A stretch of DNA of 64,000 bases from Verpa conica (taxonomy: Eukaryota; Ascomycota; Pezizomycetes; Pezizales; Morchellaceae). A program made the position numbers and the translations under genes. The stretch covers positions 1,550,001 through 1,614,000 of the forward strand of contig JAUFSD010000003.1 of the NCBI GenBank assembly GCA_033030425.1, in the 5' to 3' direction. Of this stretch, positions 1 to 11,851 are shown piece after piece (the first letter of the stretch is position 1; the number at the start of each line of letters is the position of its first letter). The notes beneath the pieces were generated by a model. It ran no database searches, was not told where the DNA came from, and saw only the letters and a program-made list of their open reading frames with translations.

Positions 1-3000
1 CGGGGCACTATGCCTTTGGGGATTGGGAAGCGATTCTTAATCAATATCCTATGAGTTCTAATATTACAGATGCTATTTTGTTGCTAATGTATTAAGCCTC
101 ACCCAAGCCATTGGGATAAGTATAAATCAGCCTCAAAAAACAATGATAAATTTAGAAGCGTATCACAGCGAAGGTCTAGATGGGCTCTTTTCAGGTTATC
201 CTTTAGGAAAGAGTACGATATTAATTACTCCTATGGCTTAAGTGGAAGCGAACTAGTGGTAGTATACCAGAAAGAGAGCTTTTATGAAGGCGATTTCTGA
301 AGGCTGAAGCGAAATCGATACTTCCCGACACTAGCTACGCCGGTGCTACAGTATAACATGATCATCTTCGGGTCCGATAGGCATGTTAGTGATTATAGAA
401 CCGCTAATACGAAGTTTATTACACCTGGGGTGATGCTGTATATATTTTGGATAATTACCATCAGTATCAGTGGTATCTGGTAAGGTTTAATTAATAAGTT
501 CCTGAACAAATATATACCCTGTGCTCCCTGAATGACTGCTCTATTCATTAAGATTCTTAGTTAAGGGGTGGCAGTAGAAAGTGACTGTAAATGATCCTTT
601 GAAGTTACTACATGTAGGTTCGGGCTCGGTCACAGAGGATCTTAAATAGGAGATCTTGCGCTTTACTGAGTACGGTAATAATGCTCAGGTATTGCGCGTA
701 TATTTTGCGTATAGATCACTCATACTCAGTAATTGCTTTCAGTTAGATATAATGGTCTAGTACTGAGGATCGCCGCCAATCTCCATGGTGAGCGGCTGAC
801 CTGGATACGTATGCGCGACTATTTACGCGTGTGCAGTGCCCTAAACTCTATGAAATTGCTGGCTGACCTTGGATACAAGTTTTTCCGGCTGATCACCGGG
901 GAGTTTTCCGAGTGTTTCCTGGGATTAAAGACCCACATTAGTTCGCCTCTGGGCTAAGGGTGCATGAAAACATCTGCCAACAGGGTTATTCCGTGACCCT
1001 ACGGTTGCGGAGTAAACAACTCATAGGTCTTCTAGAATCTAGTGGTTAGACAATGTAGTCTATGCATGCCACTAACCTTTCATCTCCGTAGATGTCTCCG
1101 AAACAAAGCCAATTGTTTGATTTTATAGCCTTGGGAAAAAAGACTACGGAATTGTAGTCACGAGTGAGTTTTCGCCCTATGGAATCTCGCGTATCTAAAT
1201 TATGTCAGAAAAATCTAAACTTTGAAAGTATAGTCACACCTTGCTACGCCGGACCCCCTTACTATCCCATACGAAATCCCTTGGCTAAAAGATTTTCTAT
1301 TGAAAAAATAGATTTGCTATCTCGGATCCTTTACGAGATACTCTGGGCTCTTGGGATCCGGTTAGTGAGGTGCGATTTCAGTGTCTTCTCTCTAGGCTGT
1401 GGTAGTTTCTCCTATATATTTTTTGTAAGGTTGTTGTCGAGAGTGATAAGAAGTCTAGACAACCCTCGGTGCAAACCATGTATGCTATATATAGTCTATA
1501 AGGCACTTTATCTCTAAAAGACATGATCTATTAAACAAGAAACTTAAATATAGTTATTTCTAGTCGTTATTTTCCAAGTAAGTTGAAACTAACATGTCCG
1601 CTATCGAAGCCCTGAACACAATAGTTGGCCCGGGCTTTATTGTGTGCTAGTGTTAATTAGGATTGAGTGCATTTCCCAAAACTTGAATAGAAAAACCCGT
1701 TTGTTCTAGCTAGTAGACTAACAGACATGGGTAAATCCCAGAAAGATTCCCCTCAAGTCATTTTTAGCGAAACCCTTCTTTGTCTCTATTTTATAGTGTG
1801 GTGACTCAGAAGATAAAGCGTATCAACAAAGAGAAAGGTGAAGTTCAATTCAAAACTAAAGTGATTCTGAATTAGGAGGGGTTAAATTCTTGTTCACATC
1901 CACTAGAAGGCCATCAGGAATTTTAGAGAGGGCAAGTCAGTGGAAATGCCCTCTGATAAATAGCAGGCGCTCTTAATTCTCTAAAGTATATATCTTCGAC
2001 ACACTGTGCTAAGCCAGATGAATTTAAGACGTTACTGACAGTGACATATAATATTAGAAGTCCGCAAGAAGGTAGAGGTCTGTGATAATTGACGGACTGG
2101 AACTGGCTAGTTATGGAGAAGGGGAAAGTTTCGAAGCTATTGAGTCGAAGAAATTAAAATTATGGACCCCTTCCTCAGAGATATCTATGAAAACTCAAAC
2201 TGTCGTATCTTGGAGGCGACAGTAAATGGTTTTATCAAAAGTTTCGGTAATGAAGTAGCACTTGTGCGTGTTGGCAGGGATATTTACCTACCAGAGACTC
2301 GAAATGAGAGAAGGGGGTTTTACTAATACTGAAGGTATCAAAAACCTGAATGTCAAGAGTTTCACTAGACGATCTTGATCAATAGAAGTATGCACATGTG
2401 TGATTGGGTGGAGCGCCTTAACCTGTATACTGGGGATGGATGGGGCGAGTCGGCCCTTGGGATCTAGAAGAATATCAGTGTGGGGTGGTGGGCAGGCGAG
2501 ATACGTGATGGAAACATCATTAGTAGCGCGGGAGCACGTGACAGCAGATAGATCCGCCGGTTGCTTAGTCAGGGTCAAAACAAGGTCTGGGCTCTAGGTA
2601 AATTATGGCATCATTGTGGAGACTGTTTGGGCGTTGCTAAAGTGGTACATAAACGACGCTGGGACCCACGATGATCATCGGGTAACGTCTACCCCACAAA
2701 ACCTCAAATGCTCATCACTGATACGCAGGAAGATCTCAAGGACCGGTTTAAAACCCACCTGATTGCGCAAATGATTACCCAAGCATGGGCAGGCGATACC
2801 GGTGTATAGCATAAAGACTACAGCAAGAATCTTTAGCTTTATGATTGGTATGCTTACTTATGCAACAGTTACACCAGTGATGTTTATTTCCGAGGTCAAA
2901 TATGCGGGAGACCGAAACGGTACTACTTCGCTTCGAGTGCTCTGTCCCTGAATCTAGGTGAGCGGTTTATTGACAGAGATCTCCGCCCATCCTCGGCTGC

Positions 3001-3940
3001 ATAAAGGTTTATCCGTTTGCCTAGTTGGGTCATATACCACTCTTTGGGGCACCTCGGGTTCTTGCTCACTGGCCTTAGTAGAACTCATATATCATCTTCT
3101 CAATATCACATGGCATCAAATCGATTTCCATAGCGGTTCTATGTTCAAGGATTCTCCTTCCGAGGAGTCTCCGCTCTAACTAAGTATTACTAGCCTGTTT
3201 TGTGCCGGGGACGGGAAAATAGGTTATTAATCTTGTCTCGTGCGTTACACAACCCACAGGGCAGTGTTATTTACGGGTACGGTTATCTCTGTTTCGTTAT
3301 CTTCATAACTAGGTGGATACCCCGCGGGCTCGCTCTGTGTCTTTGGAAGGGTACAGAGGTTCTCACATGCTAGTTCTAACCGACACTGCCTATACGGATC
3401 TGGGAAGGCTATCCTATGTATGCTGCATTGGTCTAGAAGGCAACACTGGTAATACCGCATTAACTGGGGAGAACGAAGATTGCACTTAGTGGTTGAAATA
3501 AGAAGTGGCGAAACAAGCCCAAACATTTAATCATAAAAGGCAGCCACTATCCCTAATATAGCAAAGAAAACCGAGTAAAGTGTATATCAAGTGGTGAAAA
3601 CTGCAGATACTAAGCTACTCCTAGTAAGATCTTCCAGCCACACTTTCTTTGGAACTTCAAGTGTAATTTTTGTTCTCCCTAGTTAATGCGGTAGCACGTA
3701 TTATATTACCAGGCACTATCTTCAGCACAGATTATAATATGTATGGCCAATGAAACATTCCAGCCCCCTAGGAATAATGTCCACCAATTAATCATAGTTC
3801 CTGTTTACAGGAATTAATAGCACTTTTCCCTTTGAGGATGGAGGAAATAAGTTAACGAGAGGGATTATGACCACTTAAAATCACTTGAGAATTTTTTTTA
3901 GCTACTGTGGCTTTGATGGGTCCATATCTTTTGTTCTAAT

Positions 3941-4131
3941 GTACCGTATTACCTCGATAAATTGGCTATGCAGGTGTTACCGCTATTTCCTATCAAACGT
4001 ATAGTAGCTATCTGATCGTAAGGATTGATATCTTAATCTAGCTTCGAAGACAGCCTAATAGAGTTTAGATAACACGTTTAAGCCTAGGTGGTGGTGACGC
4101 CTGCATAGCCAATTTATCGAGGTTATGGTAC
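3941..4131. mobile_element. MITE-like element, 24-bp inverted repeats
   Basis: The arms at 3951-3974 and 4100-4123 are perfect 24-bp reverse complements (left arm starts ACCTCGATAAATTGG). GTAC stands just outside on both sides. Similarity continues inward with mismatches. There is no ORF inside, which is what a non-autonomous DNA transposon looks like. The exact ends and the target duplication are uncertain because the next element starts in the same GTAC. Confidence 0.6.
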
Positions 4132-4259
4132 TTCGGGGTGGGGGAAAGCCTGTCCTCATGTGGCAGTGGTGGCGCTTATTTTGTGTAGGAAATATTGTCA
4201 CTAGCCACAATATTTGAGCTGCCTGGGGAAAGACTTAATTACCCCTACACCCGAAGTAC
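4128..4259. mobile_element. Short inverted-repeat element abutting the previous one
   Basis: GTACTTCGGGG at the left end is mirrored by a near-complementary right end finishing in CCCGAAGTAC, with small indels between the arms. A second, inner hairpin with 9-bp arms (AAATATTGT / ACAATATTT) sits near 4188-4211. No coding capacity. The element shares the GTAC with its left neighbour, so one may have inserted next to the other, or they may be one compound element. Confidence 0.45.
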
Positions 4260-4398
4260 ATTCTAACATCCGTAGTAGGTAGGCTTTCTTCGCATGTAGT
4301 TGGGAAATATGCTAGTATAAGGATGTTTTTTTTTAAAAAAAAAGTATATTACCTTAGCCGAGAAAATCGTTGTATTTTTTTGTCTGAAACAGCTTCAT

Positions 4399-4834
4399 GT
4401 ACAAGGCTCTAGCATAAAGTGACCGAACGGTAGGGGTCTGCATGCAGTACGGGGCAGCATACAGACGGCGGAAATAATGAACAGTTGTAATGGCAATTCT
4501 CTAGCAAGACATGCTGATCTTTGGCCACAAGTGGCACAGTGACTCTGCCTCAGCGGCCAAGTCACTTAACCACCTGAAGCATAATGACAATTATGGGTGG
4601 AAATTGTGCTCCTTTTCCCCCTAGGTATTTACCAAGCAGTATTAGACCCTCTGTGATTATGTTGCATACTTTTTTCCTACATTCTTTCTTAGTTAAATAG
4701 TAGAGTAGGACTGGGCTGTAGAAGAACTTTGTTAATTCGTCCCTCCTGATGTTTAGTGGTGGATCATGATCACCCTCGCCTGTCTCTTAGGTAGACCCAT
4801 GCCCGTTCGGTCACTTTATGCCAGAGCCTTGTAC
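4399..4834. mobile_element. 436-bp MITE with 32-bp terminal inverted repeats
   Basis: The ends at 4399-4430 and 4803-4834 are reverse complements over 32 bp with one mismatch (they start GTACAAGGCTCT and reach GACCGAACGG). The terminal GTAC would fit a TA target duplication followed by C, as in Tc1/mariner-derived MITEs, but that class assignment is inference. There is no ORF of useful length inside. A diverged relative of the right end lies at about 26768-26818. Confidence 0.75.
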
Positions 4835-5515
4835 CTATTATATATTACCGAACAATGGAAAAAGCCGGGTACTCGCTAGCTAACCAGCCAAGCCCAAGGG
4901 AAAGCAGAAGATCTAAAACTCATAAAATATAAAATCTAGAATATATATTACTATTAGTTGAGCATAGTTATTTATAACTTTCTATAAATAACTACGCGCG
5001 CATAGATTAGCTAGCTCTAAGGGCTTTGATACAAGAATATTTGGTTTTTGTGGTTGTTGATAATATATATTGTAAGTAAAGGCTACTGAATTTTTATATT
5101 TAGACTCTACAGGACCTGAACAAGCCCAAGGCTAATACTCCTTCAACCCCTTAATAATCTATAGTATGATATGACAGAGCGTTGATTTTATATATATTTA
5201 ATCTTAAGTTATTTATATAGTGATTTTTTTTTAGCTTGACTTGGTTTCGCGCTCGTTGTAGTCCCGATTCTTACTGTCAAGGCTTGTTGAACACGACTGT
5301 ATATATGGGGGTTTAGTTTTCCTTCTTAAGCTAGGCAAGGATCGTAGACTTTAAAGAAGGAAAGGTCTTGTTTTTTTTCTAGAGAGCAAGGTTATTTTAT
5401 AATTCCCATCGTAGGTCGGTAGTGTACCTTCTAGGCTTCTATGGTACTTAAATACCGTTTTGATGTAGTCAAACAACATGAATAAGCTAATCGGACTCCG
5501 ATATGATATGATATC

Positions 5516-6724
5516 TCAGTCACAATCCGATTCCGATTCATATCTATCTAAACCTAAAGATATCCCCGGCCGAATAGAATCCGCGCTTTTTGTGGCTGGT
5601 GTTTGCTCTATCATAGCATCCAAATTCCAAAATTCCGGCCCCTTGTCAGCTTTCCTATTAACTACCGGACTATCTACCTGCTTTCTTTTCAAAAGTTTGA
5701 GACCCAAACTTGGTCTTTGTTTATCAAGAACCAGGAAAGGGTCCACCCTTGCTCTTGTGTTTTGTCTTAACTCACTTTGTAGTCTCTCTCGGGTCGCATC
5801 TGCTGCTATCTGTGCCTTCGTCTTTCCGATAGAATTCTGGCCTAGGGCCTCCTTTATAGGTTCAGAAATTGGGAACAATGGTCTCGAATATGCCTGCTCA
5901 ATTTTTTGACTGTGGTCCGGCCCGAATTCGACCAGCTTTGCCCGTTGGGCATCTTCTGGGATTTCATCCAACAGTTCGATTGATAAACCAGCACGATCAC
6001 GGATGGCCTCAGTGGCAGCTGATTTGGCTTGAAGATCCTTTCTTTCTGCCTTAGAGATTAAAGAATTGAATTTTAGTAAATAATTCCAGACAGGACCTAG
6101 ATCTTATAATTTGAGAAAAGGAATATATACTCTGAATATCTTCCTCATTTTTCGTGAATGCTCATAAGGGTCCTGCCACTGCCGGTCGCTAAGATGTTGT
6201 AATTCTGCTATCCTCTCTGCCCCTTTCTTTGCCTCTAGGTTATCCACCACTTTCTTCTCCGCCTTTGCAAAAGGATCTTCCAATCGTGAAATCTCCTCTG
6301 GATCCCTAATTCTAATCACACCGGCCCCAGGGTCTGTGTCCGCAGTCTGCTTCTTTGCGCCCTCCGTGGCCACATAGGCTGTGTTTTTTGGGTCTGTCTG
6401 GATTTCTATCCAATTCGAACACACACTATGCTTCATACGAAAGCTAAATATTGGTGTGGTGTAGTAGCTCCCGATCCTTTTCTTCTCGGCGTTAAAACGG
6501 ACACCCTGGGCAATGTGGCCATCACAATGAAGGCAGAATATGCTAAACGGCATTTCAAAGCGGACTGTTTGAGTGCTTCCGTGGAAACCCGGTGGCTTTT
6601 TCTTGTTTAACTTATTGCCAGATGTGACACCCTCGTGTTCTGGTGGGACATAACGTCTGATAATGTATTAGTAGGAGGGAAGTAGAGAGATAGGTAAGGT
6701 TTACCCCATATTAAAACCTTGCAT
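5516..6724 (-). CDS. saf4: CWC16/Yju2-family splicing factor (Saf4/CCDC130 type)
   Basis: Three exons: 6705-6724, 6131-6656 and 5516-6049, giving 359 residues, normal for the fungal family. The protein opens MQGFNMGRYVPPEHEG, and FEMPFSIFCLHCDGHIAQG follows, the signature of the CCDC130 branch, with a CxxC zinc-binding pair. A run on steady-state features of the family is clear: VRFNAEKKRIGSYYTT, then QTDPKNTAYV. The C-terminal half is charged and ends in an acidic tail (ESESDCD). Members associate with the spliceosome and affect splicing-site choice and intron removal in the nucleus. The short first exon is supported by a GGG|GTAAAC-type boundary and a CTAAT branch point. Divergent from the Nif1-like gene, with a 346-bp gap between start codons. 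Exact function (Saf4 rather than Yju2) is inferred from the N-terminus. Confidence 0.93.
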
Positions 6725-7070
6725 GATTGCAGGAGCTTTTACACAACTAGGGTGTTGTGTCTATAGTTGACGAAATCTCGACAGGAATACCTGGAAGAGG
6801 GCTGTTGTTGTGGGAAGATGTCGAAGGCCAAAGTCGTGGCAAGAATACGCCGACTTATTCGGTAGTTACCCGGTCTCATCATACGAGTGATTGGGTATGA
6901 AACAAGACTTGGCGTGTTTTGGGGCTTGGCAACCTCCGCATTGTTCCACGATGTACATACATTATTGGAGGAACTTCATATGATTGCAAGCAATCCCACC
7001 AATGTTTACCCATTTACCCCACAACAACAACAACAATAACAATACCAGAAAGGAAGCAATACAAGAATAA
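6725..7070. promoter_or_regulatory. Shared promoter of saf4 and the Nif1-like gene
   Basis: This 346-bp gap separates two start codons that point away from each other, so it must hold both promoters and 5' leaders. A CAACAACAACAACAATAAC stretch near 7022-7042 lies about 30-50 bases before the plus-strand ATG and looks like an unstructured 5' leader. No defined transcription-factor site is claimed. Confidence 0.5.
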
Positions 7071-8945
7071 ATGCAAAAAGCCAACAGTCACTCTCCTACC
7101 TCTAATTCTTCCGTTTTCGCCGGCGCACGGTCCATCGCCTCTTCACTTTCCTCACAGCTTAAGGCCTCAATCTCAGACCCCCCTCTTCGAAACACATTCT
7201 TTGACGCAAGTCCCGGGAGCCCTGATAAGAAGTCCGGAGGTACATCACCAAATAACAGAATGACTGGACGCGACAGTTCTCACCCATCTACGACAAACCA
7301 GCTGCAGGCACCATTCACCCCACGTCGAATGGGTTTTCCCGGGCCCCTCTCTCTAAAAATGCCTTCACGTGGACCTTTATCACCAGTTCTTGATCCTGCG
7401 TTAGGATACTCTGTAGCTCGTCGACCAAGACTCGACTTTGCCCGCGCTTGTATAAGCTATTTCTTTGTTTCATTAACATGTAGGAGTTAAAGCTAACCAA
7501 AAGCTTTGACCTTGCTCCTAGGCACGTCGCTACACCACTCCACACTAGCAGAGCAGCCATCACCAGATTCTTCACCATCGACTTCAACAAGCTTCCCAAT
7601 ACCTCGCAATAATAAGGGATCAGACTCCCCAATTGCTAACCACCATTATCATCACTCATCATCTCATGCTTCTTCACTCGGATCCGCTTCAATGATGGAT
7701 TATGTACCATCTGGCGACGATAGTGATTCCTCGAGTGACGAGGATCTCGATGTTGATCTGGATCTAGAACTCGGTACCCCTTTTACACCTACAATGCAAA
7801 GCACCGAATCTGCCGCTTCAATCTCGCTTATGAACCACCAAAAGGCTCGGTTAGGTGGCCGTACTGGAAGGAGTTCAAGACATAGCTCCATTTCATCCGC
7901 TAGTGCATCTAATAGTTCTCTCGCAAGTCCGTCACCAACTACCCCGCCTGTCCAGCCGAATAGTGGTTTTGGTGTTGGTTACTTTGGGCGCTCAAAGGAA
8001 GGGGCCTCGAGGAGAAAAGATAGCCTTACAACAGCTCTACGTAATTCATTAGGAGTTGGAGGCAGGGGTAATGATGATGAAAAGGATAGACCTGATCCTA
8101 TTAGAAGACCTGTATCTAGGCGCGGGTCATTGTTGGTAAGGCTCTAACTACAAAATCACTGGTGAGCGGGCGACTAAAAAAAATCTTGATTTTTCGGTAG
8201 CCTAAAACTAAAACATTCCAACGCATAAAAGCTGCATTACAAGAGGAGGCATCGCCAGTTGATATGGAAGTAAAGCGTGAAGCCGAGATAACTCGCCAAA
8301 TTCGTGAAGAAGACGAGGACTCTGCTCCTACAACTACTCCTGCGCAGCCTAGTATGGATCAAGAATTATCGGATATCCGCGAGGAGGATGAGAGTATGGG
8401 TAGTAGTGGAGAAAATGGAGGACTAGGAGGAAATAAGGGAATTGGTATAAGCTTTTCTAAACAAGCTCAAAGGCATGGGGGGTTCTGGTTCGGGGATCAG
8501 ATGGACGGGCTTGGTGGGAGTCCTCCAACATTCCCTGGGTTGAGAATGACATCCGATGGTGATATAATGGTAAGAATATATCAATCGGATAAATGCTATT
8601 TTTTGGACTGATAATGGGAGAGCCAGATGAATTCGGAGTCGGTTGTCAGTTCACCTGTTGCTAGTGTTCCTGCAGATATGCGTCGCCCTAAGAGAAGGCG
8701 GACACAAGACGAACGGTTTGAGCCGGAATTTTTTAAGCGTAGAGCTGTATCACCAGGACTCTCTCATAGTCCGATTCTCGCGGCCTCTCCGCCCCTTGGT
8801 GGGGGGAATGGTGGAGGTAAACGACTGAATTTCCAAGGCATGAGTGGTAAGTTATTTAAATCCTTTTTTTTATTACTAAAAGAGATCCATTGATACATTA
8901 CGCATAGATACACACGATGGAATTATGAAGATGAGTCTTCAATAA
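7071..8945 (+). CDS. Nif1-like cell-cycle regulator (fungal family)
   Basis: Five exons: 7071-7449, 7522-8135, 8201-8569, 8627-8846 and 8908-8945, giving 539 residues in one clean frame. The product is a Ser/Pro-rich, largely disordered protein with short conserved islands. These are RRPRLDFARACTSLHHSTLA near residue 120, an acidic run (SDSSSDEDLDVDLDLE) around 205, a basic RRPVSRRGSLLPKTKTF stretch near 330, and a conserved end QGMSDTHDGIMKMSLQ. I recognise this pattern from Pezizomycotina proteins annotated as cell cycle inhibitor Nif1, named after the S. pombe Nim1-interacting factor. I recall that name rather than deriving it from a domain, so the function is uncertain. The tiny last exon is strongly supported by the conserved C-terminus. 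Many SP and TP sites suggest regulation by phosphorylation (inference). Confidence 0.8.
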
Positions 8946-11378
8946 GAATTTTGTACACGCTGAACTCAGGGACTAGGCGCATTTAGTCAGGTCTGGCTTT
9001 CATGCAGTACTTGTATTTCCCATTCGTTTGTTTAGGTTTTTCTTTCTACTCTCTACCTATGAGTTTACGAGATTTTCATAGGCATCTGGAGTTATTGCAC
9101 GGTATAAGGTTATTTGGGTTAGGTTTAGGAGTTTTTTCCTTCATGTTAACAATTCTTTTCCTGCAAAGTCATAGCTAGTGTTCATTGGTTTTATTCTTGC
9201 TTTGCATTTCCAATCTACTGTTTTGAGAGGCTACTTAGGCGCTAGTTAAATGTCAGTTGTTGTTGTACCCGTGATATATACCAAAGCCCACAAAAACCGA
9301 CAAAAACCCACCAAGAACCAAGCCTTAAAGAAATAAAACTAAGGCTAGATAAAATGTTCTTAAAGCATTTATTATAGTTCTACCATATTTTTATTTGTTA
9401 TCCCAGCTAGTAGTATTGTCTCCACTGCTGTTTTTGTTGCTGCCTTGTTGCCCTATACAATTTTTAGTGGGGCCGGGTGTTGTAGCTGAATCACGAGGAT
9501 TTAATTATATTCTATCAACGCCTAAGTACTCAGGTGTTTATTAAATACTCGGAGTGAGATTGCGACCGCGGCCAACCCCCTAAACAGCAACACCACAGTA
9601 ACTACCAGAACAGCAAAAAAAGTGAACTACACAATAATAGAGTCGCTATATAGCCTAATGAGAGAATACACTGTCTTTATGGTTGTCTTGGTTGTAACCT
9701 TGCTCCGAGTATTTAATAAACGTTTGAGTATAAATGTGCTATTATTAGTAACAATTATTGGAGCAATGATTCTATCTTAAACGTAAAAACCTCGAATATA
9801 TAGCTCATATAGTGTCATGGTACTTAGCTAATCCACTACACACTTAATTGGAGATATATGTCACGCCCTGAACGATGCCATGAATGAAGTGAAGGGTCTA
9901 GCAGGCTTTTGGTTGGCTGCTTTGTGCGGTTCCCTCCTTGGTAAAAATTTCTCCAGTCTTGTCATTTAGAGTTATTTAATCTGTAAGTGTGAAACGGAGC
10001 CTATTTCTGACTAGGGAGATTAAGCATGGAGATATTCTAGGTACCTAGTCTTGGTATGGTGGTGTTAAATGTGGTAAGGGGCCAAAGAATACTAGTAGCT
10101 AAAATACCGATCTCTGTGCATAGGCATAGTTAAGAGGGTTTGTCCGATAAAGCTGAAATCTGTTGTACCGGACTATGGGTTATTTCTCGGCCATATACCA
10201 TCGTTCAAGTGTCAAAATACGCCAAAATTGAACCTTTTCACGTAGTTATAGAGCATGAATCGATAATTCAAAATTTACAGTTCTGGGAGATTAAACACAT
10301 GTATTGCTAAAGGCTATATCTAATGCGGGAACTCTATCCTATATTCAAGTAAAGTTGCCAAATTTGTGAGGGCCAAATTCTCTCATTGGCCAGTCTGAAT
10401 TTCCTTGCGTATCGAGCCACCACATTGGGGGGAGGGGGGCAGGATTTTGTACCGGGCCATGGGATAATGAATAGTGATTCACTAGAAAAATGCTAAGACA
10501 TCGCTTTTACAGATATTGGGTCTTGGCACTGTTTTTAGGATCCGCCCCACAAGGACCTCTACAGTCGCATTATATACTGTATTTTCTCCACTAGTGTAAC
10601 AAGGGAAGCGGTTAAAATATGACTTTTTGATTATTTTGGTATTGTTTTCGGGTTGAGGCGATGATATATGACCTGGGGCTGTGTGTAAGGTTTTTGAGTC
10701 AACAACCTGGCACTTTTTATAATACACGAGAAAATTTAACGGGCTATATGCTCGCTAAGTGATTACCATTGTCTAGTCCCCTAGTACGTCAAACCCTGTT
10801 GCCCTTGCCAATATATGTTTGTTCTGTTATATACTATTAATCTATTATATACATATAATAGCGCCAACATAGAGGGCATACGCCTACCAGGGCTTAGCGC
10901 ATCTTATATAGAAAGCCCTCGGGAGTCTTGTAGGTGGGCTTAGGGCCAAAGTGGACTGTGAATACTGAGAGTATGAAGAAGCGGCTAGTAGGGGTAGATG
11001 CCTTTTGTATTCTGGGGTTAGAGCCTGGCCAGTCCTTTTTGTATTTTTTCCCCTTACTAAAGATGAAATAGCTGTCGGCAGGAGGTAGGCTAGATTTATT
11101 GTCTGTAGAATAGTGTAAGAACACATAGGAGTAGACCTCAAAGCGGCTCTCCTCGCCCGTGAGTATTCTATTCCTTTAAAGGTTATCCTAGGCGCCTAGA
11201 TATCAACATAACTCCTAACGGGGTTAGAAAATTCCAAACAATGTAGCATACATGCGCGAAGCCGAACTGTCAAGGTAGTTAAGATCTTCGCGATCACCGC
11301 CTATGCGCGTAAGGGTTCGGAGATTTAATTTCTTCGCGTGAGCACGTGCAGCGGGAGAGTTACACAAGGGTAATCGTA
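8946..11378. other. Intergenic region, 2.4 kb
   Basis: No gene recognised. It holds the MITE at 9527-9730 and a repeat motif (GCCCTGAACGA, then GAAGTGAAGGGT and GGTTGG) at about 9864-9917, which recurs in reverse orientation near 45875-45932. The longest frames (10482-10727 and 10884-11141, both minus) look random. CpG-rich sequence begins at about 11240 and leads into the 11.4-kb gene. Confidence 0.6.
9527..9730. mobile_element. Mariner-type MITE, about 200 bp
   Basis: The outer bases read TACTCA on the left and TGAGTA on the right, fitting a TA duplication around CTCA..TGAG ends. A 19-bp stretch (GTTTATTAAATACTCGGAG) is perfectly mirrored. The next 13 positions differ only by transitions, and similarity then fades. 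No ORF. Transition-only divergence between the arms fits repeat-induced point mutation or ordinary deamination decay, but one copy cannot tell them apart. Confidence 0.65.
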
Positions 11379-11842
11379 CTACGGAAGGATTGTGAGAGTG
11401 ACGTTGGTGCCGTTCTTAGCGTCTTCTCGGAGATAGGGCGCGCCGACGGAAGGTGGCGGAGCGAGATCGTAGAAATACTTATCACGCGTAGTGCGCAAAT
11501 CAGCGGCTCTCTGGTTCCGAGCTGACGACGACCCTGCAGAGCCTATTCCGACGTCCTCTGGCCTTCTCACTTTCTTTCTCTCGGTGACCACCGCTACGTT
11601 ATTCACTCGTTCACCCTGTTTGTATGTCTAAGTGCTCTGCCTACCTAGCTTGATCATTTTAGTTCTTCAACTTCTTGGCCCCTCCATCCCCCGCACTTTA
11701 CCTTAGTAGCTCTGAGTTCTACTCTGGGATTCTGAAGCCTTGGGACCTCTAGAAATTTACCCCGCTTAGTCTTATCTAGTTGTTTGTCCTCATCAGGCGC
11801 TGAGCCTTTGACTTGAGTCTCTTCTGTGAAACAACCAAACAA
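11379..11842 (-). CDS. Possible small two-exon protein, unknown function
   Basis: Two frames join through a well-formed intron. Exon 1 (11702-11842) ends ACT AAG, followed by GTAAAG. Exon 2 (11379-11627) follows CACTTAG. Phase 0 is kept and 129 residues result. The protein is basic and hydrophilic, with a KRGKFLEVPRL stretch early, TERKKVRRPEDVG in the middle and RDKYFYDLAPPPSVGAPY near the end. I recognise no domain. The surrounding DNA is CpG-rich compared with its neighbours. The start codon is only nine bases from the start of ysc84 on the other strand, so the two 5' leaders would have to overlap. That makes the model suspicious: it may be a chance frame in the ysc84 leader, or the real start may be an internal codon. 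Confidence 0.35.
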
Positions 11843-11851
11843 CCAAACATC

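Larger units (their letters stand above)
1..5515. other. Gene-poor left flank
   Basis: I find no reading frame here that resembles a known protein, and no chain of ORFs joined by good splice sites. The longest frames (733-957, 1164-1517, 2288-2578 on minus, 3245-3526 on minus) are under 120 codons and match nothing I recognise. Base composition shifts along the stretch: 700-960 and 2390-2600 are GC-richer than their surroundings, and 4860-5250 is very AT-rich. Together with the three inverted-repeat elements between 3.9 and 4.9 kb this suggests an accumulation of decayed mobile DNA. A short hairpin with arms of about 12 bp lies at 5320-5365. The region could hide a fast-evolving or RNA gene that I cannot see. 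Confidence 0.6.

Noticed and set aside
1..2600. Possible decayed retrotransposon
   Set aside because: No reverse transcriptase, integrase or LTR motif could be found in any frame, so I left the region unassigned.
5478..5909. 143-codon plus-strand ORF
   Set aside because: It is exactly antisense to the last exon of saf4, which is a recognised family.
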